NCBI RefSeq assembly: GCF_001693275.1
Contig: NZ_CP016477.1
Coordinates: forward strand, 1,550,001-1,614,000
Origin: Picosynechococcus sp. PCC 7117
Lineage (GTDB): Bacteria; Cyanobacteriota; Cyanobacteriia; Cyanobacteriales; MRBY01
Length of the DNA: 64,000 nucleotides
Direction of reading: 5' to 3'
In this document: positions 46,048 to 54,918 of the stretch, piece by piece
How positions within the stretch are numbered: the first letter of the stretch is position 1
How the letters are laid out: every line of letters begins with the position of its first letter
Notes under the pieces: generated by a model
The model's database searches: none
The model's input: only the letters and a program-made list of their open reading frames with translations
What the model was told of the DNA's origin: nothing
Position numbers and translations under genes: made by a program

Positions 46048-46410
46048 CTATCTAAGCCGAGGCGGAATATTTTGTCGGGTATCTGCACTCTGAACAGGAT
46101 TAGCACACTCAGGATTTGGATTATTCAAACAAAGATGGTTTTCAGACAAATGACGATGCTTGCCTGGCCCATGTTGTTCTGCGGCTTGTTCCCTGTCTAA
46201 GGCATGCATTTGCCCTCCCATACCCATTGTCAGAGCTTCCATGGTGAAAGCACATTGTGGACTGGGATTGTTTACACAAACATAACCAGCAGGCTGCATA
46301 TACAGGAGTTTCCCCTTTGCCTCTTTTGTCCGTGACATCTCGTTAGCTTGTGCCATATTTCCCAAAAGAACAAAAATACTAGCGCCGACAAATAAGAACA
46401 TTTTATTCAT
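46048..46410 (-). CDS. Small secreted protein with duplicated Cys-NNP motif
   Basis: 120 residues with a signal peptide (MFLFVGASIFVLLGNMAQA-NE). The mature protein carries two copies of an 11-residue motif: VCVNNPSPQCA and LCLNNPNPECA, about 45 residues apart, with a His/Met/Gln-rich stretch between (MGMGGQMHALDREQAAEQHG, then PGKHRHL). Each copy has two cysteines eight apart, suiting a disulfide or metal clip. His/Met richness hints at metal binding. No family recognised. Confidence 0.7.
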   Translation of the reverse strand: MNKMFLFVGASIFVLLGNMAQANEMSRTKEAKGKLLYMQPAGYVCVNNPSPQCAFTMEALTMGMGGQMHALDREQAAEQHGPGKHRHLSENHLCLNNPNPECANPVQSADTRQNIPPRLR

Positions 46411-46904
46411 GTCAATTCTCCTTTATTTGTACTCGAACCAATAAGCTGCATCTAAAAAAAATGCATTGCATAAAGAGTAATCAAGTCAATTAATTTTGGA
46501 GACGCAGCAAAGTATGGACGTAACAAGCTACCTTCGTTTTTTCTTTCACTTAACTTCAGAATACAGATTAGTTCAAAGATTAAGTGAGATCCCCAAAAAC
46601 GAAATATTAATTTTTTAACTGTACCAAGGGACTGGCCTTTGCATACATTCATTTTACAGGCTAAATTTCAAAAAAAAGAGAATCCAATATTAAAAAAAAA
46701 AGTAATTTTTTGTTGAATTAATAAGTCTTGAATAAAGTTTTGGTTAGATATCTGAGCCATAGCATCTTTAGGTATATAAATAAAATACTTTATAGCTATG
46801 TAAAATAAGCGGTTTTTTAACTTTAAGTAATGATGATCTAACCTCTTGTGGAGATGATCGTCGTCATTGAGATGAGAAACGTGGCGATCGCCTTAGAAAG
46901 GGTC
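46411..46904. other. Strongly AT-rich spacer
   Basis: About 490 bases without a convincing gene, much AT-richer than the rest of the window, with long A and T runs (46670-46710, 46780-46820). A minus-strand frame at 46452-46652 has no supporting signals. It may be a foreign or nucleoid-protein-bound patch, or simply a long promoter region for the minus-strand secreted protein gene. Confidence 0.5.
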
Positions 46905-47438
46905 CTAGGTAGAACAGGTCGCATAGAAATCGCGGAGCCAAAGTTTAACGGCTTGGCCCACGGAACCTCGGGACGCATCACGGGGAGGGTTAGCTGGTTG
47001 GCTAGGATCAGGATTGGCAAGGCTAGAAACGACATTGGCGATCGCCCAACCATTGTTCGTAGGGGTTAGAAACAACCAATAGTAGTTTTCAAAGCTGATT
47101 TTTTGACTGTTGTTGTATTGGGTTTCTAAGGTGGTGAAAAAAATCTGCTCCGTAGTATCAGGCACCGTAGGCGTATATTGACGATTTTTGAGGGGTAGAG
47201 GAGTTAAATTTCCTGGACTGGCGATGACAATATAACTAAAACTATCTTCAGTACGGTCTAAATTACGCGCCCGTTGAATGACCCGATTACCATAGCTGGG
47301 TAAATCTCCCAGGAGTTGGGGCACAATTTCTGTTAAGGGGGCGTTGCACTGGGGTTGGGCGATCGCCTTCGTGGAGCAGATCCCGAAACTGCCGCAAATT
47401 AATGTGAAATAAATGGCGAAGGAGCGATTGAACATCAT
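46905..47438 (-). CDS. Secreted conserved hypothetical protein
   Basis: 177 residues with a signal peptide (IYFTLICGSFGICSTKAIA-QP). The mature domain starts with a cysteine (PQCNAPLTEIVPQLLGDLPSYGNRV), has an aromatic middle (KISFENYYWLFLTPTNNGWAI) and ends with a cysteine (WLRDFYATCST), so a single head-to-tail disulfide is likely. I recall similar proteins as conserved in cyanobacteria, but no function can be stated. Confidence 0.78.
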   Translation of the reverse strand: MMFNRSFAIYFTLICGSFGICSTKAIAQPQCNAPLTEIVPQLLGDLPSYGNRVIQRARNLDRTEDSFSYIVIASPGNLTPLPLKNRQYTPTVPDTTEQIFFTTLETQYNNSQKISFENYYWLFLTPTNNGWAIANVVSSLANPDPSQPANPPRDASRGSVGQAVKLWLRDFYATCST

Positions 47439-47522
47439 ATTTTCAGTAGTGCGAAGGCGTTAGCTCGGCAGTGAACCCAGACAGAGCAGGGAGAAATATT
47501 TCATCTTCCCTGTCTGTTTAGT

Positions 47523-48989
47523 CTAACCTTCGGCTTGGTCGGCAGCCTCAGCCCAGGTTTTCGCCCAGGTCAGGATTTCTTGTACGGCTTCAGGATTGGC
47601 CGCTTCACTATATAACCGCAGTACAGGCTCGGTACCACTGAAGCGAATCAGCAACCAACTTTGATCAGCAAGGCGGAATTTATAGCCATCTTTGGGGTCG
47701 CTGTGAATTACGTCATGGTTGGCGATCGCCTTGGGGGGATTTGTCGCGAGGATTTTTAATAGGCGATCGCGACTGGAAAAGTCCCGCAAATGTAAATCAA
47801 TGCGGTCATAGGCGCCATAAAAATTAGCTTTGGTTTGCAGAGAATGGTAAATCTCGCCGAGGTCTTGATCAAAAATGGCGATCGCCTCTAGGAGATACAA
47901 TGCCGCCAGCAGCGCATCCCGTTCGGGAATGTGGTGGCCGTAGCCAATGCCGCCGGATTCTTCGCCACCAAGAAGCACCTGGGTCTGTTGCATTCGTTCG
48001 GCAATGTATTTGTAGCCGATGGGTGTTTCAAAGACTGGCAAACCGTAGTATTCGCTCAAACGGGGGATTAAATCAGAGCCGCTGACGGTTTTTACCACTT
48101 CCCCTTGATATTGGCGATTTTGGGACAAATGGGCCAGCAAAATTGGGATTAGCTTTTGGGAACTGAAAAACTCACCATCCCCAGCCACAGCAGCAATGCG
48201 ATCGCCATCACCATCAAAGACAAATCCCACCTGAATTGCCTCTGAATCTTGATTATGGGCGGCGCGAATGGTGCGTTGCAGTTGAGACAAATGTTTTTCT
48301 AAAGGCTCTGGTGGGCGGCCGCCAAACAAAGGATCTGGTTCACAATGGATTTCTTGGATCGCCGCATTGAGCAGTTGGGTCAAACCGCCCGCCGCTGCGC
48401 CATACATTACATCGGCAAAGACCTGGAGACGACCAGCGGCGATCGCCTGGCGAATTTTTTCTAAATCAACCAGTTGCTGTAGTCCGGCGCAATAGTCCTG
48501 CCACGGATCGAAATAATCTAAACTGCCCGTCGTTGAATGTTGAGGATCAATCCCGGCTTCCAGTCGCGCTTCAATCTGAGCCGTAATTTCTTCGGAAACC
48601 GAGCCGCCAAAAGCCCCTTTCACTTTTAATCCTAAATAACCCGCTGGATTATGGCTGGCCGTTAAGGCGATCGCCCCTAGAGCCTTGTGGTGGTGGGCGG
48701 CATAGCTCAGGGCCGGGGTTGGCGCAAAACTATTGGCTAGAAGTACGTGAAATCCTTCCCCCTGGATCGCTTCGGCGGCGGCGAGGGCAAATTCGTCTGC
48801 GAGAAACCGCCGATCATAGCCGACGATTATCGTGTTATCAATGGCTTGTTCTGCGAAATTTTCTTTTAAAACATGGGCTGTGGCGATCGCCACCCGTTGT
48901 ACCCGTTCAAAGGTGAAATTCGCCGCAATAATGCCACGCCAACCGTCTGTGCCGAACCGAATCGGCTGTTGATTCCCAAACGCCAACAC
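47523..48989 (-). CDS. Phosphoglucomutase/phosphomannomutase family enzyme
   Basis: Interconverts hexose 1- and 6-phosphates through a phosphoserine, feeding sugar nucleotide or glycogen synthesis. 488 residues with RFGTDGWRGIIAANFTFERV, the phosphoserine loop ALTASHNPAGYLGLKVKG, metal-binding FDGDGDRIAAV, sugar-specificity GGEESGGIGYG and the phosphate-binding RFSGTEPVLRLYSEA. The specific sugar (glucose or mannose) cannot be fixed. All active-site blocks are present. Separate from its neighbours. Confidence 0.95.
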   Translation of the reverse strand: MLAFGNQQPIRFGTDGWRGIIAANFTFERVQRVAIATAHVLKENFAEQAIDNTIIVGYDRRFLADEFALAAAEAIQGEGFHVLLANSFAPTPALSYAAHHHKALGAIALTASHNPAGYLGLKVKGAFGGSVSEEITAQIEARLEAGIDPQHSTTGSLDYFDPWQDYCAGLQQLVDLEKIRQAIAAGRLQVFADVMYGAAAGGLTQLLNAAIQEIHCEPDPLFGGRPPEPLEKHLSQLQRTIRAAHNQDSEAIQVGFVFDGDGDRIAAVAGDGEFFSSQKLIPILLAHLSQNRQYQGEVVKTVSGSDLIPRLSEYYGLPVFETPIGYKYIAERMQQTQVLLGGEESGGIGYGHHIPERDALLAALYLLEAIAIFDQDLGEIYHSLQTKANFYGAYDRIDLHLRDFSSRDRLLKILATNPPKAIANHDVIHSDPKDGYKFRLADQSWLLIRFSGTEPVLRLYSEAANPEAVQEILTWAKTWAEAADQAEG

Positions 48990-49028
48990 AATCTCTGCCT
49001 CAAAAACTTAAAAACGTCCTTTAGCAGT

Positions 49029-50015
49029 TTAATTGCTGGGGAAGTCTTGACCAACATAAACAGTGCGCGTCTGACCAGCCCGCTCCAGGATGACTTGGTT
49101 ACTCTGGGCACCAATCAGCTTCCAACTGCCACTGCCCAACTCTTCACCGAGACGGAACCGTTGGGTGGTGCCATTGATTTTGAATAAAGCTTCGGAGCGA
49201 TCGCCCGCTTCTAAAACCCCCACGAGGCTATACATCGTCTTTGGCGCTGTGGGGGGCGCAGGTACATCGTTGACGGTTGGGGTCACCGCACGGGGTGCAG
49301 GGGGCGGCACGATGGCTAAGGGATCTGAATTTTGTTTTGGTGGCGGTGGGGGGGCGATCGCCACGGGGGGTTCCACACTGGGCGGTGGTGGTAAGAGGGC
49401 TAAACCCTGGGATAAGTTTGCACTGCCATTGGTGCCCGCATTCGGTGGATAGACCGGAATATAAATGCGTTCAATGACCTGTGGCCCGGAATTTGCTTCT
49501 GATGCTGGTGCTTCTGTATCTGCTTGGCGGTCAATATTGTCGAGCGCTCGCTGAATATAGTTCGCAAATTCTGTCCCCGGCTCTGGGCTTTCTGGGGGGA
49601 CTGTCTCCGTCGCCGGAGGGGTAGAACGACTGAGGAATTGCGGCATTTTTAACTGATCATTCGCCGCTAACCACAGAATACCGCCCACCAAAGAAGCACA
49701 GGAGCAGATAAATAGAAGTCGCTCTGTGTAATAGCCCCAGCCTCGTTTGACCACCAATTCTGCGTCGATCTCTTCTGGTGGAAAGGGGGGTTCCTCTGGC
49801 GGAGGCCCCATGAGGTCTCCCTGGGTGACTAATACCGATTGCATTGGTCTGATTTCTGGCTCTGGCGATCGCCTAAAAGATTGGGGCGGCTGGCGATCGC
49901 CTAAGAGCTGATCGATATCCGCAAACACATCATCCATGAGACGGTTAGCCTCTGCTTCAGCAGACCAAGAATCAGATTCTAGGGAATCCAAGGAAGTTGT
50001 GCGCAGTTCGTTCAT
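49029..50015 (-). CDS. Membrane protein with Pro-rich linker and GspC/PilP-like C-terminal domain
   Basis: 328 residues. The cytoplasmic N-terminus is acidic (about 1-105), followed by one membrane helix (RLLFICSCASLVGGILWLAA, about 110-130) and a long Pro-rich periplasmic linker (VEPPVAIAPPPPPKQNSDPL). The C-terminal domain (about 260-325) has YSLVGVLEAGDRSEALFKIN, RFRLGEELGSGSWKLI and QVILERAGQTRTVYVGQ. That last domain reads like the homology region of GspC/PilP, which links inner and outer membrane parts of type II secretion or type IV pilus machines. The assignment is by pattern only. Confidence 0.75.
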   Translation of the reverse strand: MNELRTTSLDSLESDSWSAEAEANRLMDDVFADIDQLLGDRQPPQSFRRSPEPEIRPMQSVLVTQGDLMGPPPEEPPFPPEEIDAELVVKRGWGYYTERLLFICSCASLVGGILWLAANDQLKMPQFLSRSTPPATETVPPESPEPGTEFANYIQRALDNIDRQADTEAPASEANSGPQVIERIYIPVYPPNAGTNGSANLSQGLALLPPPPSVEPPVAIAPPPPPKQNSDPLAIVPPPAPRAVTPTVNDVPAPPTAPKTMYSLVGVLEAGDRSEALFKINGTTQRFRLGEELGSGSWKLIGAQSNQVILERAGQTRTVYVGQDFPSN

Positions 50016-50358
50016 ATCACCAAGAGGGGGGCAGAAAAATTGCTTTTAATTGTAATCAGGATCTCGCCACCTAACCGTGCCGAAATTAGCGATCAGCCCA
50101 TGGTGCAGCGTCGAGATTGATGCCACATGCTCAAGATGTGGAAATATCTCTACAATCCTAATGCCCTTTGGCCAGGACGCAACCCCAAGCTTGCTTTTTT
50201 TCACAATTAACAGACGCGGGACTTTAACAGCAACAAAAGACAATCCTGAAAAAAGCGGCTGATCTGGTTCAGAACGCGCCACAGTGGGGAGATAAATTTC
50301 AAAAAAACCCTTCTCCCATTAAACTGTTTATGTTTTGTTTCTGAGGGAAAAAAGTCAC
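50016..50358. other. Divergent spacer upstream of cysC
   Basis: About 340 bases, no credible gene. GGGGAGA near 50285 and TCTCCC near 50312 could pair around a long loop in the cysC leader; no riboswitch consensus is recognised. Confidence 0.45.
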
Positions 50359-50892
50359 ATGGAGCATCGTGGCGTCACAGTTTGGTTCACCGGTCTAAGT
50401 GGTGCAGGGAAAACCACCATTAGCCATGCCCTAGCGGAACGTTTAAAAGCGGCTGGCTGTAAGTTAGAAATTCTGGATGGCGACATTGTCCGGACAAATC
50501 TCACCAAGGGCCTAGGCTTTAGCAAAAAAGACCGCGATGAAAATATTCGTCGGATTGGCTTTGTTTCCCATCTGCTCACCCGTAATGGTGTGATTGTCTT
50601 TGTTTCTGCCATTTCTCCTTACCGGGAAATTCGCGAAGAAGTGCGGCAACGAATTGGTGATTTCGTCGAGATTTTCGTCAATGCCCCCCTCGAAGAATGT
50701 GAACGACGAGACGTTAAAGGTCTTTATCAACGGGCAAGAGCGGGTGAAATTAAAGGTTTTACCGGGATTGACGATCCCTATGAAGCCCCCACCAATCCTG
50801 AAGTGGAGTGCCGCACTGACCTTGAAGAACTCGAAGAAAGTATCGAAAAAGTGATGGCGAAGCTCACTGAACTGGGCTACATCACCCCTTAA
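50359..50892 (+). CDS. cysC: Adenylyl-sulfate kinase
   Basis: Phosphorylates APS to PAPS in assimilatory sulfate reduction. 177 residues from the ATG at 50359 (MEHRGVTVWFTGLSGAGKTT); the longer frame from 50335 lacks family similarity. The P-loop GLSGAGKTT, LDGDIVRTNLTKGLGFSKKDRDENIRRIG, SAISPYREIREEVR and FTGIDDPYEAPTNPEV are all canonical. The product is the substrate of the PAPS reductase encoded 4 kb downstream. Confidence 0.96.
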   Translation: MEHRGVTVWFTGLSGAGKTTISHALAERLKAAGCKLEILDGDIVRTNLTKGLGFSKKDRDENIRRIGFVSHLLTRNGVIVFVSAISPYREIREEVRQRIGDFVEIFVNAPLEECERRDVKGLYQRARAGEIKGFTGIDDPYEAPTNPEVECRTDLEELEESIEKVMAKLTELGYITP

Positions 50893-50973
50893 TTTTGATT
50901 GCCGTCCCACAATTTCATAATCTAAAGGTGCAGTCCAGAATGATGCTTGGCTGCATTTTTTTGTGTTTCGTGG

Positions 50974-52206
50974 CTAGTGCAGTTGCGATCGCCCCCACTC
51001 GATCGCTTCGGCTTTGGTGTGAATTTTTCCTTCGACATGGGCCACTTGAATTTCGGTGAGTAGATGACCGATTTGGGGACTGGGGGAAAGGTGCAATTCA
51101 CGGATGAGATCCTTCCCTGATAAAAGCGAAACCGGATGGGCGACGGGATCGTGGGCGGTGAAATACCGTTGCAGTAATGGCGCTAACGAGGCACTGCTGA
51201 GGCCAAAACTCCGGGCAACCAGGGCAAGGATCGGAAAAGTACCCTTAACCGTTTGGAAGAAAAAGTATTGTTCCCGCAGGCTCAGGGGTTGTGCTTGGCT
51301 GGCCAACAGTTGGGGGAGCATCTCGATGACGGTGCTGACGGTGCGTAGTTCGTACCGGGGATATTTCAAGCGGGCGATCGCCTGTTGGGCTTTTTCGGGA
51401 TCGCTGCCCACCAAACAGGCCAATTTCCCCAGGGCGAGCCAAGCTGTCTCCGTGGCAAATTCGGGGTAGACTGCGGCGAATTCCTGACCAATGGCCGTTA
51501 ACCGTTGCATGCGGTCTAAGCTCGTCTGATCCGCTGCGGGCAACCAATGGGCCAACAAGCCATCCTGGAAGGCCAACTCTAGCCAGCGATCGCCTTGTGG
51601 GTGGTGCAACAAATAGTTCAACTCATGCTGAATTCGTTCCGCTGCAATATTTTTAATTAAAGGGGCCAATTCCCGGATTTGTGCCCTGGTGGCCGCATCT
51701 AAGGTAAAGCCCAACTGCGCCGCCTGGCGATAGGCCCGCAATAACCGCAGGGGGTCGTCGGCCAAATTTTCCGGCGTCACCATCCGCAACACCTTATTTT
51801 CCAAATCAGCGAGGCCATTGAGGGGATCGACTAAGCAATCAGAACGGATATGGTAGGCGATCGCATTTACGCAATAATCCCGCCGCCGCAAATCCCGCTC
51901 TAGGCTGTCCCCTTCCTGTTGGGCAAAATCCAACGTTCCCTGCCGGAAGACCACCCGGGCAATTTGGCGCATCTCATCGAGTACCACAAAACCCGCTTGA
52001 TATTTTTTTGCAATGGCACGGGCCGTTTCCACTGCCTTTTTGGGAACGACGAAATCAAAATCAATATAATCACTTTGGCGCTGCAAGAGGGCATCCCGCA
52101 CGGCACCGCCCACCAAGCAAGCCTCCGCTGGCAATTCCGCCACAGAAAATGGCAAAAGGCGTAAAAATTCAGCTAAACGCTCCTTGGGAGAGTCCAAAAC
52201 CATCAA
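50974..52206 (-). CDS. cca: CCA tRNA nucleotidyltransferase / poly(A) polymerase family
   Basis: A class II nucleotidyltransferase of 410 residues that adds or repairs the 3' CCA of tRNA (or only part of it). The head domain shows CLVGGAVRDALLQRQSDYIDFDFVV (G-G-x-V-R-D and D-x-D) and the neck RRDYCVNAIAYH. NLADDPLRLLRAYRQAAQLGF, with the base-selecting region, follows. The body extends to the C-terminus without an obvious HD phosphohydrolase. Whether it adds CC, A or all three bases is not decidable by eye. Confidence 0.88.
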   Translation of the reverse strand: MMVLDSPKERLAEFLRLLPFSVAELPAEACLVGGAVRDALLQRQSDYIDFDFVVPKKAVETARAIAKKYQAGFVVLDEMRQIARVVFRQGTLDFAQQEGDSLERDLRRRDYCVNAIAYHIRSDCLVDPLNGLADLENKVLRMVTPENLADDPLRLLRAYRQAAQLGFTLDAATRAQIRELAPLIKNIAAERIQHELNYLLHHPQGDRWLELAFQDGLLAHWLPAADQTSLDRMQRLTAIGQEFAAVYPEFATETAWLALGKLACLVGSDPEKAQQAIARLKYPRYELRTVSTVIEMLPQLLASQAQPLSLREQYFFFQTVKGTFPILALVARSFGLSSASLAPLLQRYFTAHDPVAHPVSLLSGKDLIRELHLSPSPQIGHLLTEIQVAHVEGKIHTKAEAIEWGRSQLH

Positions 52207-52291
52207 TGACGAAACCCGATTAGAATAAGCACGATTAATGAGAATATCATTCCCCCTCCGATTATGGGTGGGGAAAATGAACTACTCCAGT

Positions 52292-53545
52292 CTAAGAGGC
52301 ATGGAGTTTCCGTCGTTTCATCGTCCCAAGTTGCCTCATGCTTCCACAATCAGTAGTTCTTGGCGGCTCCGCGACTAAAGAGGCCAGTTCCTGACCCCTT
52401 GCCCAGGCTAAATTGACCTGAGCAGCATTGATATCTCTATCTTCTACATGGCCACATTTCGGGTTTGAGCAAATATGTACCCTATTCGCCAATGTCTTTG
52501 GCGTTAACTCCCAACATTTAGCGCAACGCTGTGAGGGCTTTAGTTTCCGGGTAGGAGACTCTACATAGAATCCACCCGCCTCTGCCAGCTTGTATTCCAG
52601 CATTGAACCAATCATGCCGAAGCCAACCGAGAGAATGGAGCGGTTAAGCCCTGTTTTTTGAGCTTTCCGTTTGCTGCCTTTTTTGGCTTTGCGGGTCATG
52701 TTTTTGACGTTTAACTGCTCACCTGCAACTAGGCTATTACCGCTGACTATGTTGCTTGTGATTTGATGCAACCAATCTTCGCGCTGACGGGTAATTTTGC
52801 GTTGCCGCATTGACACTTGTCGTCTCGCTTTCCGCCACCGCCGCGATGCTTTAACTCGCTTATTTCGGTTTGGTGCACGCTTCCGTCTGAGTTGCTTGGA
52901 TGCTTGCTTTACGGCAATCTCACCGACTTTGATAAAGTCAGGCTTTGATATTTGCTCCCCTGTAGAAAGGGTAATCGCTTCCTTGCAACCCAAATCAATG
53001 CCAACAGACCCACCCTCGGTTTCCCGCTTGGGTTCACATTTGACGGTGATTGAGGCATACCATTTCCCCTGACGGCAAAATATCGTACAGGTTGTTGGTT
53101 TCCCCCAGGTACGCGCTTTTCCTCTCATCGGCATTCTGCCTAAGTTGCTTAACTTGAGGAAGCCATGCTCACCGTCTGTTTCTACCTGCCAACCTGCTCC
53201 ACAAGGATATGTCCACCCCGAATATCTCCGAGATGCCTTGAACTTTGGATATCCCCCCAATCCCTTGAAAAATCGGTTGAACGCAAAGTCCACTCGCTTT
53301 AACGTTGCCTGCAACGCATGGGAACCTAGTTCCTTAAACTCTGGCCACACTTTCTTGAACTCCGGCAGACTATTTTGCTGCTCAAAGTAATCGACTGCAT
53401 GGTGGAACTTTTGGTACTGGGTTTTTCGATTGGCAATTGCTGCGTTGTACAAACTGCAATGTAAACGCCGCCAATAATGCAGCTTCTTTTCCTGCTGGCG
53501 ATTTGGGTAGATTTTGTAAGTGACGCGGCGTGTTAGCATGCTCAT
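52292..53545 (-). CDS. tnpB: RNA-guided endonuclease TnpB
   Basis: A compact RuvC nuclease, ancestor of Cas12, guided by an omega RNA transcribed from the element's right end (family knowledge). Counted from the upstream Met at 53557, the N-terminal helical/WED region (about 1-180) leads to the split RuvC: D188 in GIDLGCKEAI, E280 in VAGEQLNVKNM and D375 in EDRDINAAQVN. A zinc finger has C345, C348, C363 and C368. The arginine-rich stretch 222-256 suits nucleic-acid binding. No catalytic residue is lost, so it should be active. Start is probably the Met at 53545 or 53539. tnpA is absent. Confidence 0.93.
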   Translation of the reverse strand: MSMLTRRVTYKIYPNRQQEKKLHYWRRLHCSLYNAAIANRKTQYQKFHHAVDYFEQQNSLPEFKKVWPEFKELGSHALQATLKRVDFAFNRFFKGLGGYPKFKASRRYSGWTYPCGAGWQVETDGEHGFLKLSNLGRMPMRGKARTWGKPTTCTIFCRQGKWYASITVKCEPKRETEGGSVGIDLGCKEAITLSTGEQISKPDFIKVGEIAVKQASKQLRRKRAPNRNKRVKASRRWRKARRQVSMRQRKITRQREDWLHQITSNIVSGNSLVAGEQLNVKNMTRKAKKGSKRKAQKTGLNRSILSVGFGMIGSMLEYKLAEAGGFYVESPTRKLKPSQRCAKCWELTPKTLANRVHICSNPKCGHVEDRDINAAQVNLAWARGQELASLVAEPPRTTDCGSMRQLGTMKRRKLHAS

Positions 53546-53567
53546 ACTGTAATGCAAACGTCATTAT

Positions 53568-53700
53568 ATGACTACCAAAAACCTAAATGTCCGAATTAGT
53601 GATCGCGAATGGCAACTGTTGGAGCAATACTGCAAAAAACATCAAAGAAGCAAGACTGACGTAATCAGGGAATTTATTCGTTCTCTAAGTTCGCATTGAT
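53568..53700 (+). pseudogene. Frameshifted ribbon-helix-helix (CopG-like) regulator
   Basis: From the ATG at 53568 the frame reads MTTKNLNVRISDREWQLLEQ then YCKK and meets a stop soon after. From 53641 in the next frame it continues HQRSKTDVIREFIRSLSSH and a TGA at 53700. Together these make a textbook RHH protein of about 42 residues. The break falls in the six-A run TGCAAAAAACC (53631-53641); one A fewer restores the frame. Too short for usual gene calling. Divergent from tnpB with starts about 25 bases apart. Either a decayed gene, a slippage-dependent gene or a sequencing error. Confidence 0.6.
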
Positions 53701-53833
53701 AGACTGTTTCCGCTACACTTCAACAGTCGCGCTATCCTTCCCCACCCTAAGAAGATAGAGACTGCCGCACTTTAGTTCAAAAGCGCAAAAACACAGGCTA
53801 AAATAGGGTCTGCTGTTTGAGGGCACCGACCAA

Positions 53834-54730
53834 ATGAAAGACTTTGTTGTCATCACCTTTTATAAATTTTTCGACTTTCCTGACTACAAAGAACGGCAAC
53901 AACCTATTTTTAACTTTGCCGACGAACAAAACATCATTGGCACTATTCTGTTGGCCCACGAAGGCATCAATGCCACCATTGCAGGGACCCAAACAGCCCT
54001 CGATGCCATGGTGAACTTTCTGCATCAAGATCCTCGCCTCGCAGATCTCACCTACAAAGTTTCGACGGCCCCCAAGCAGCCCTTTAAACGTCTCAAGGTC
54101 AAACTCAAACAAGAAATTGTCACCCTAGGCCAGCCGAACGTTGATCCAAACAATACCGTCGGCACCTACATTGACCCCAAGGATTGGAATGACTTGATCC
54201 AAAATCCCGATGTGACCCTCGTGGATACCCGCAATGATTATGAAGTGGGCATCGGTACGTTTAAAGGGGCCATTAACCCCAATACCAAATCCTTCCGCGA
54301 ATTTCCCGATTATGTCGCCGAAAATCTAGACCCCCAGAAAAATGCGAAGGTGGCGATGTTTTGCACAGGGGGGATTCGTTGTGAAAAGGCAACTTCCTAC
54401 CTTTTAAACCAAGGGTTTCAGGAGGTTTACCATCTCAAGGGCGGTATTTTAAAATATCTCGAAGAAATCCCCGTCGAAGAAAGCCTCTGGGAAGGGGAAT
54501 GCTTTGTGTTTGATGAGCGGGTCACGGTCAAACATGGTCTAGAAACGGGTCACTATGAACTGTGCTATGCCTGTGGCCATCCCATTGATGCTGAGGATAA
54601 AACGTCGGTGGATTATGAGATTGGCGTGTCTTGTCCCTACTGTATTGAAGCTCTGACCCCGGAACGGCGATCGCGCTTTGAGGCAAAATGGCAACAACGG
54701 CAACAGATGAAAGCCTGCCAAGCCAGTTAG
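53834..54730 (+). CDS. trhO: tRNA uridine(34) hydroxylase TrhO (rhodanese domain)
   Basis: Hydroxylates U34 of tRNAs (ho5U) with oxygen, formerly YceA. 298 residues: an N-terminal acylphosphatase-like domain ([30 protein letters not shown]), then a rhodanese domain ([21 protein letters not shown]) with the catalytic Cys in [18 protein letters not shown]-terminal zinc-like tail has cysteines ([19 protein letters not shown]). Complete. Single gene between the tnpB element and cysH. Confidence 0.94.
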   Translation: MKDFVVITFYKFFDFPDYKERQQPIFNFADEQNIIGTILLAHEGINATIAGTQTALDAMVNFLHQDPRLADLTYKVSTAPKQPFKRLKVKLKQEIVTLGQPNVDPNNTVGTYIDPKDWNDLIQNPDVTLVDTRNDYEVGIGTFKGAINPNTKSFREFPDYVAENLDPQKNAKVAMFCTGGIRCEKATSYLLNQGFQEVYHLKGGILKYLEEIPVEESLWEGECFVFDERVTVKHGLETGHYELCYACGHPIDAEDKTSVDYEIGVSCPYCIEALTPERRSRFEAKWQQRQQMKACQAS

Positions 54731-54918
54731 ATCGTCAGGGAATCCACAGCAGAATTGGGGAACTTCTCGACTACAATGGGGCTAATTCTTTGCCAGCATT
54801 CATGACGTAACGACATTACCGCGTTGATTTTTGGTAATTCCCAAAGGATCGAATCTTTGGCGATCGCCCCTAATCAACCGCACCATTTACTAAATCACCC
54901 TTACTTACCCGTAAAAGT

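Larger units (their letters stand above)
52240..53760 (-). mobile_element. tnpB-only IS605/IS1341-type element
   Basis: A single intact tnpB without tnpA, in the spacer between cca and trhO. The 10-mer GGGTGGGGAA (52266-52275) and its exact complement TTCCCCACCC (53739-53748) lie outside the gene on both sides. Downstream of tnpB the segment around 52256-52280 can fold (TTCCCC/GGGGGAA on the minus strand), where the right end and the 3' part of an omega RNA would be expected. Exact ends are uncertain because IS605-family elements have no classical inverted repeats and make no target duplication. Confidence 0.7.

Noticed and set aside
46452-46652. 66-residue minus-strand frame
   Set aside because: No start signals, AT-rich background and no protein-like pattern.
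50046-50282. 78-residue minus-strand frame upstream of cysC
   Set aside because: No ribosome binding site or recognisable pattern; overlaps the divergent promoter region.
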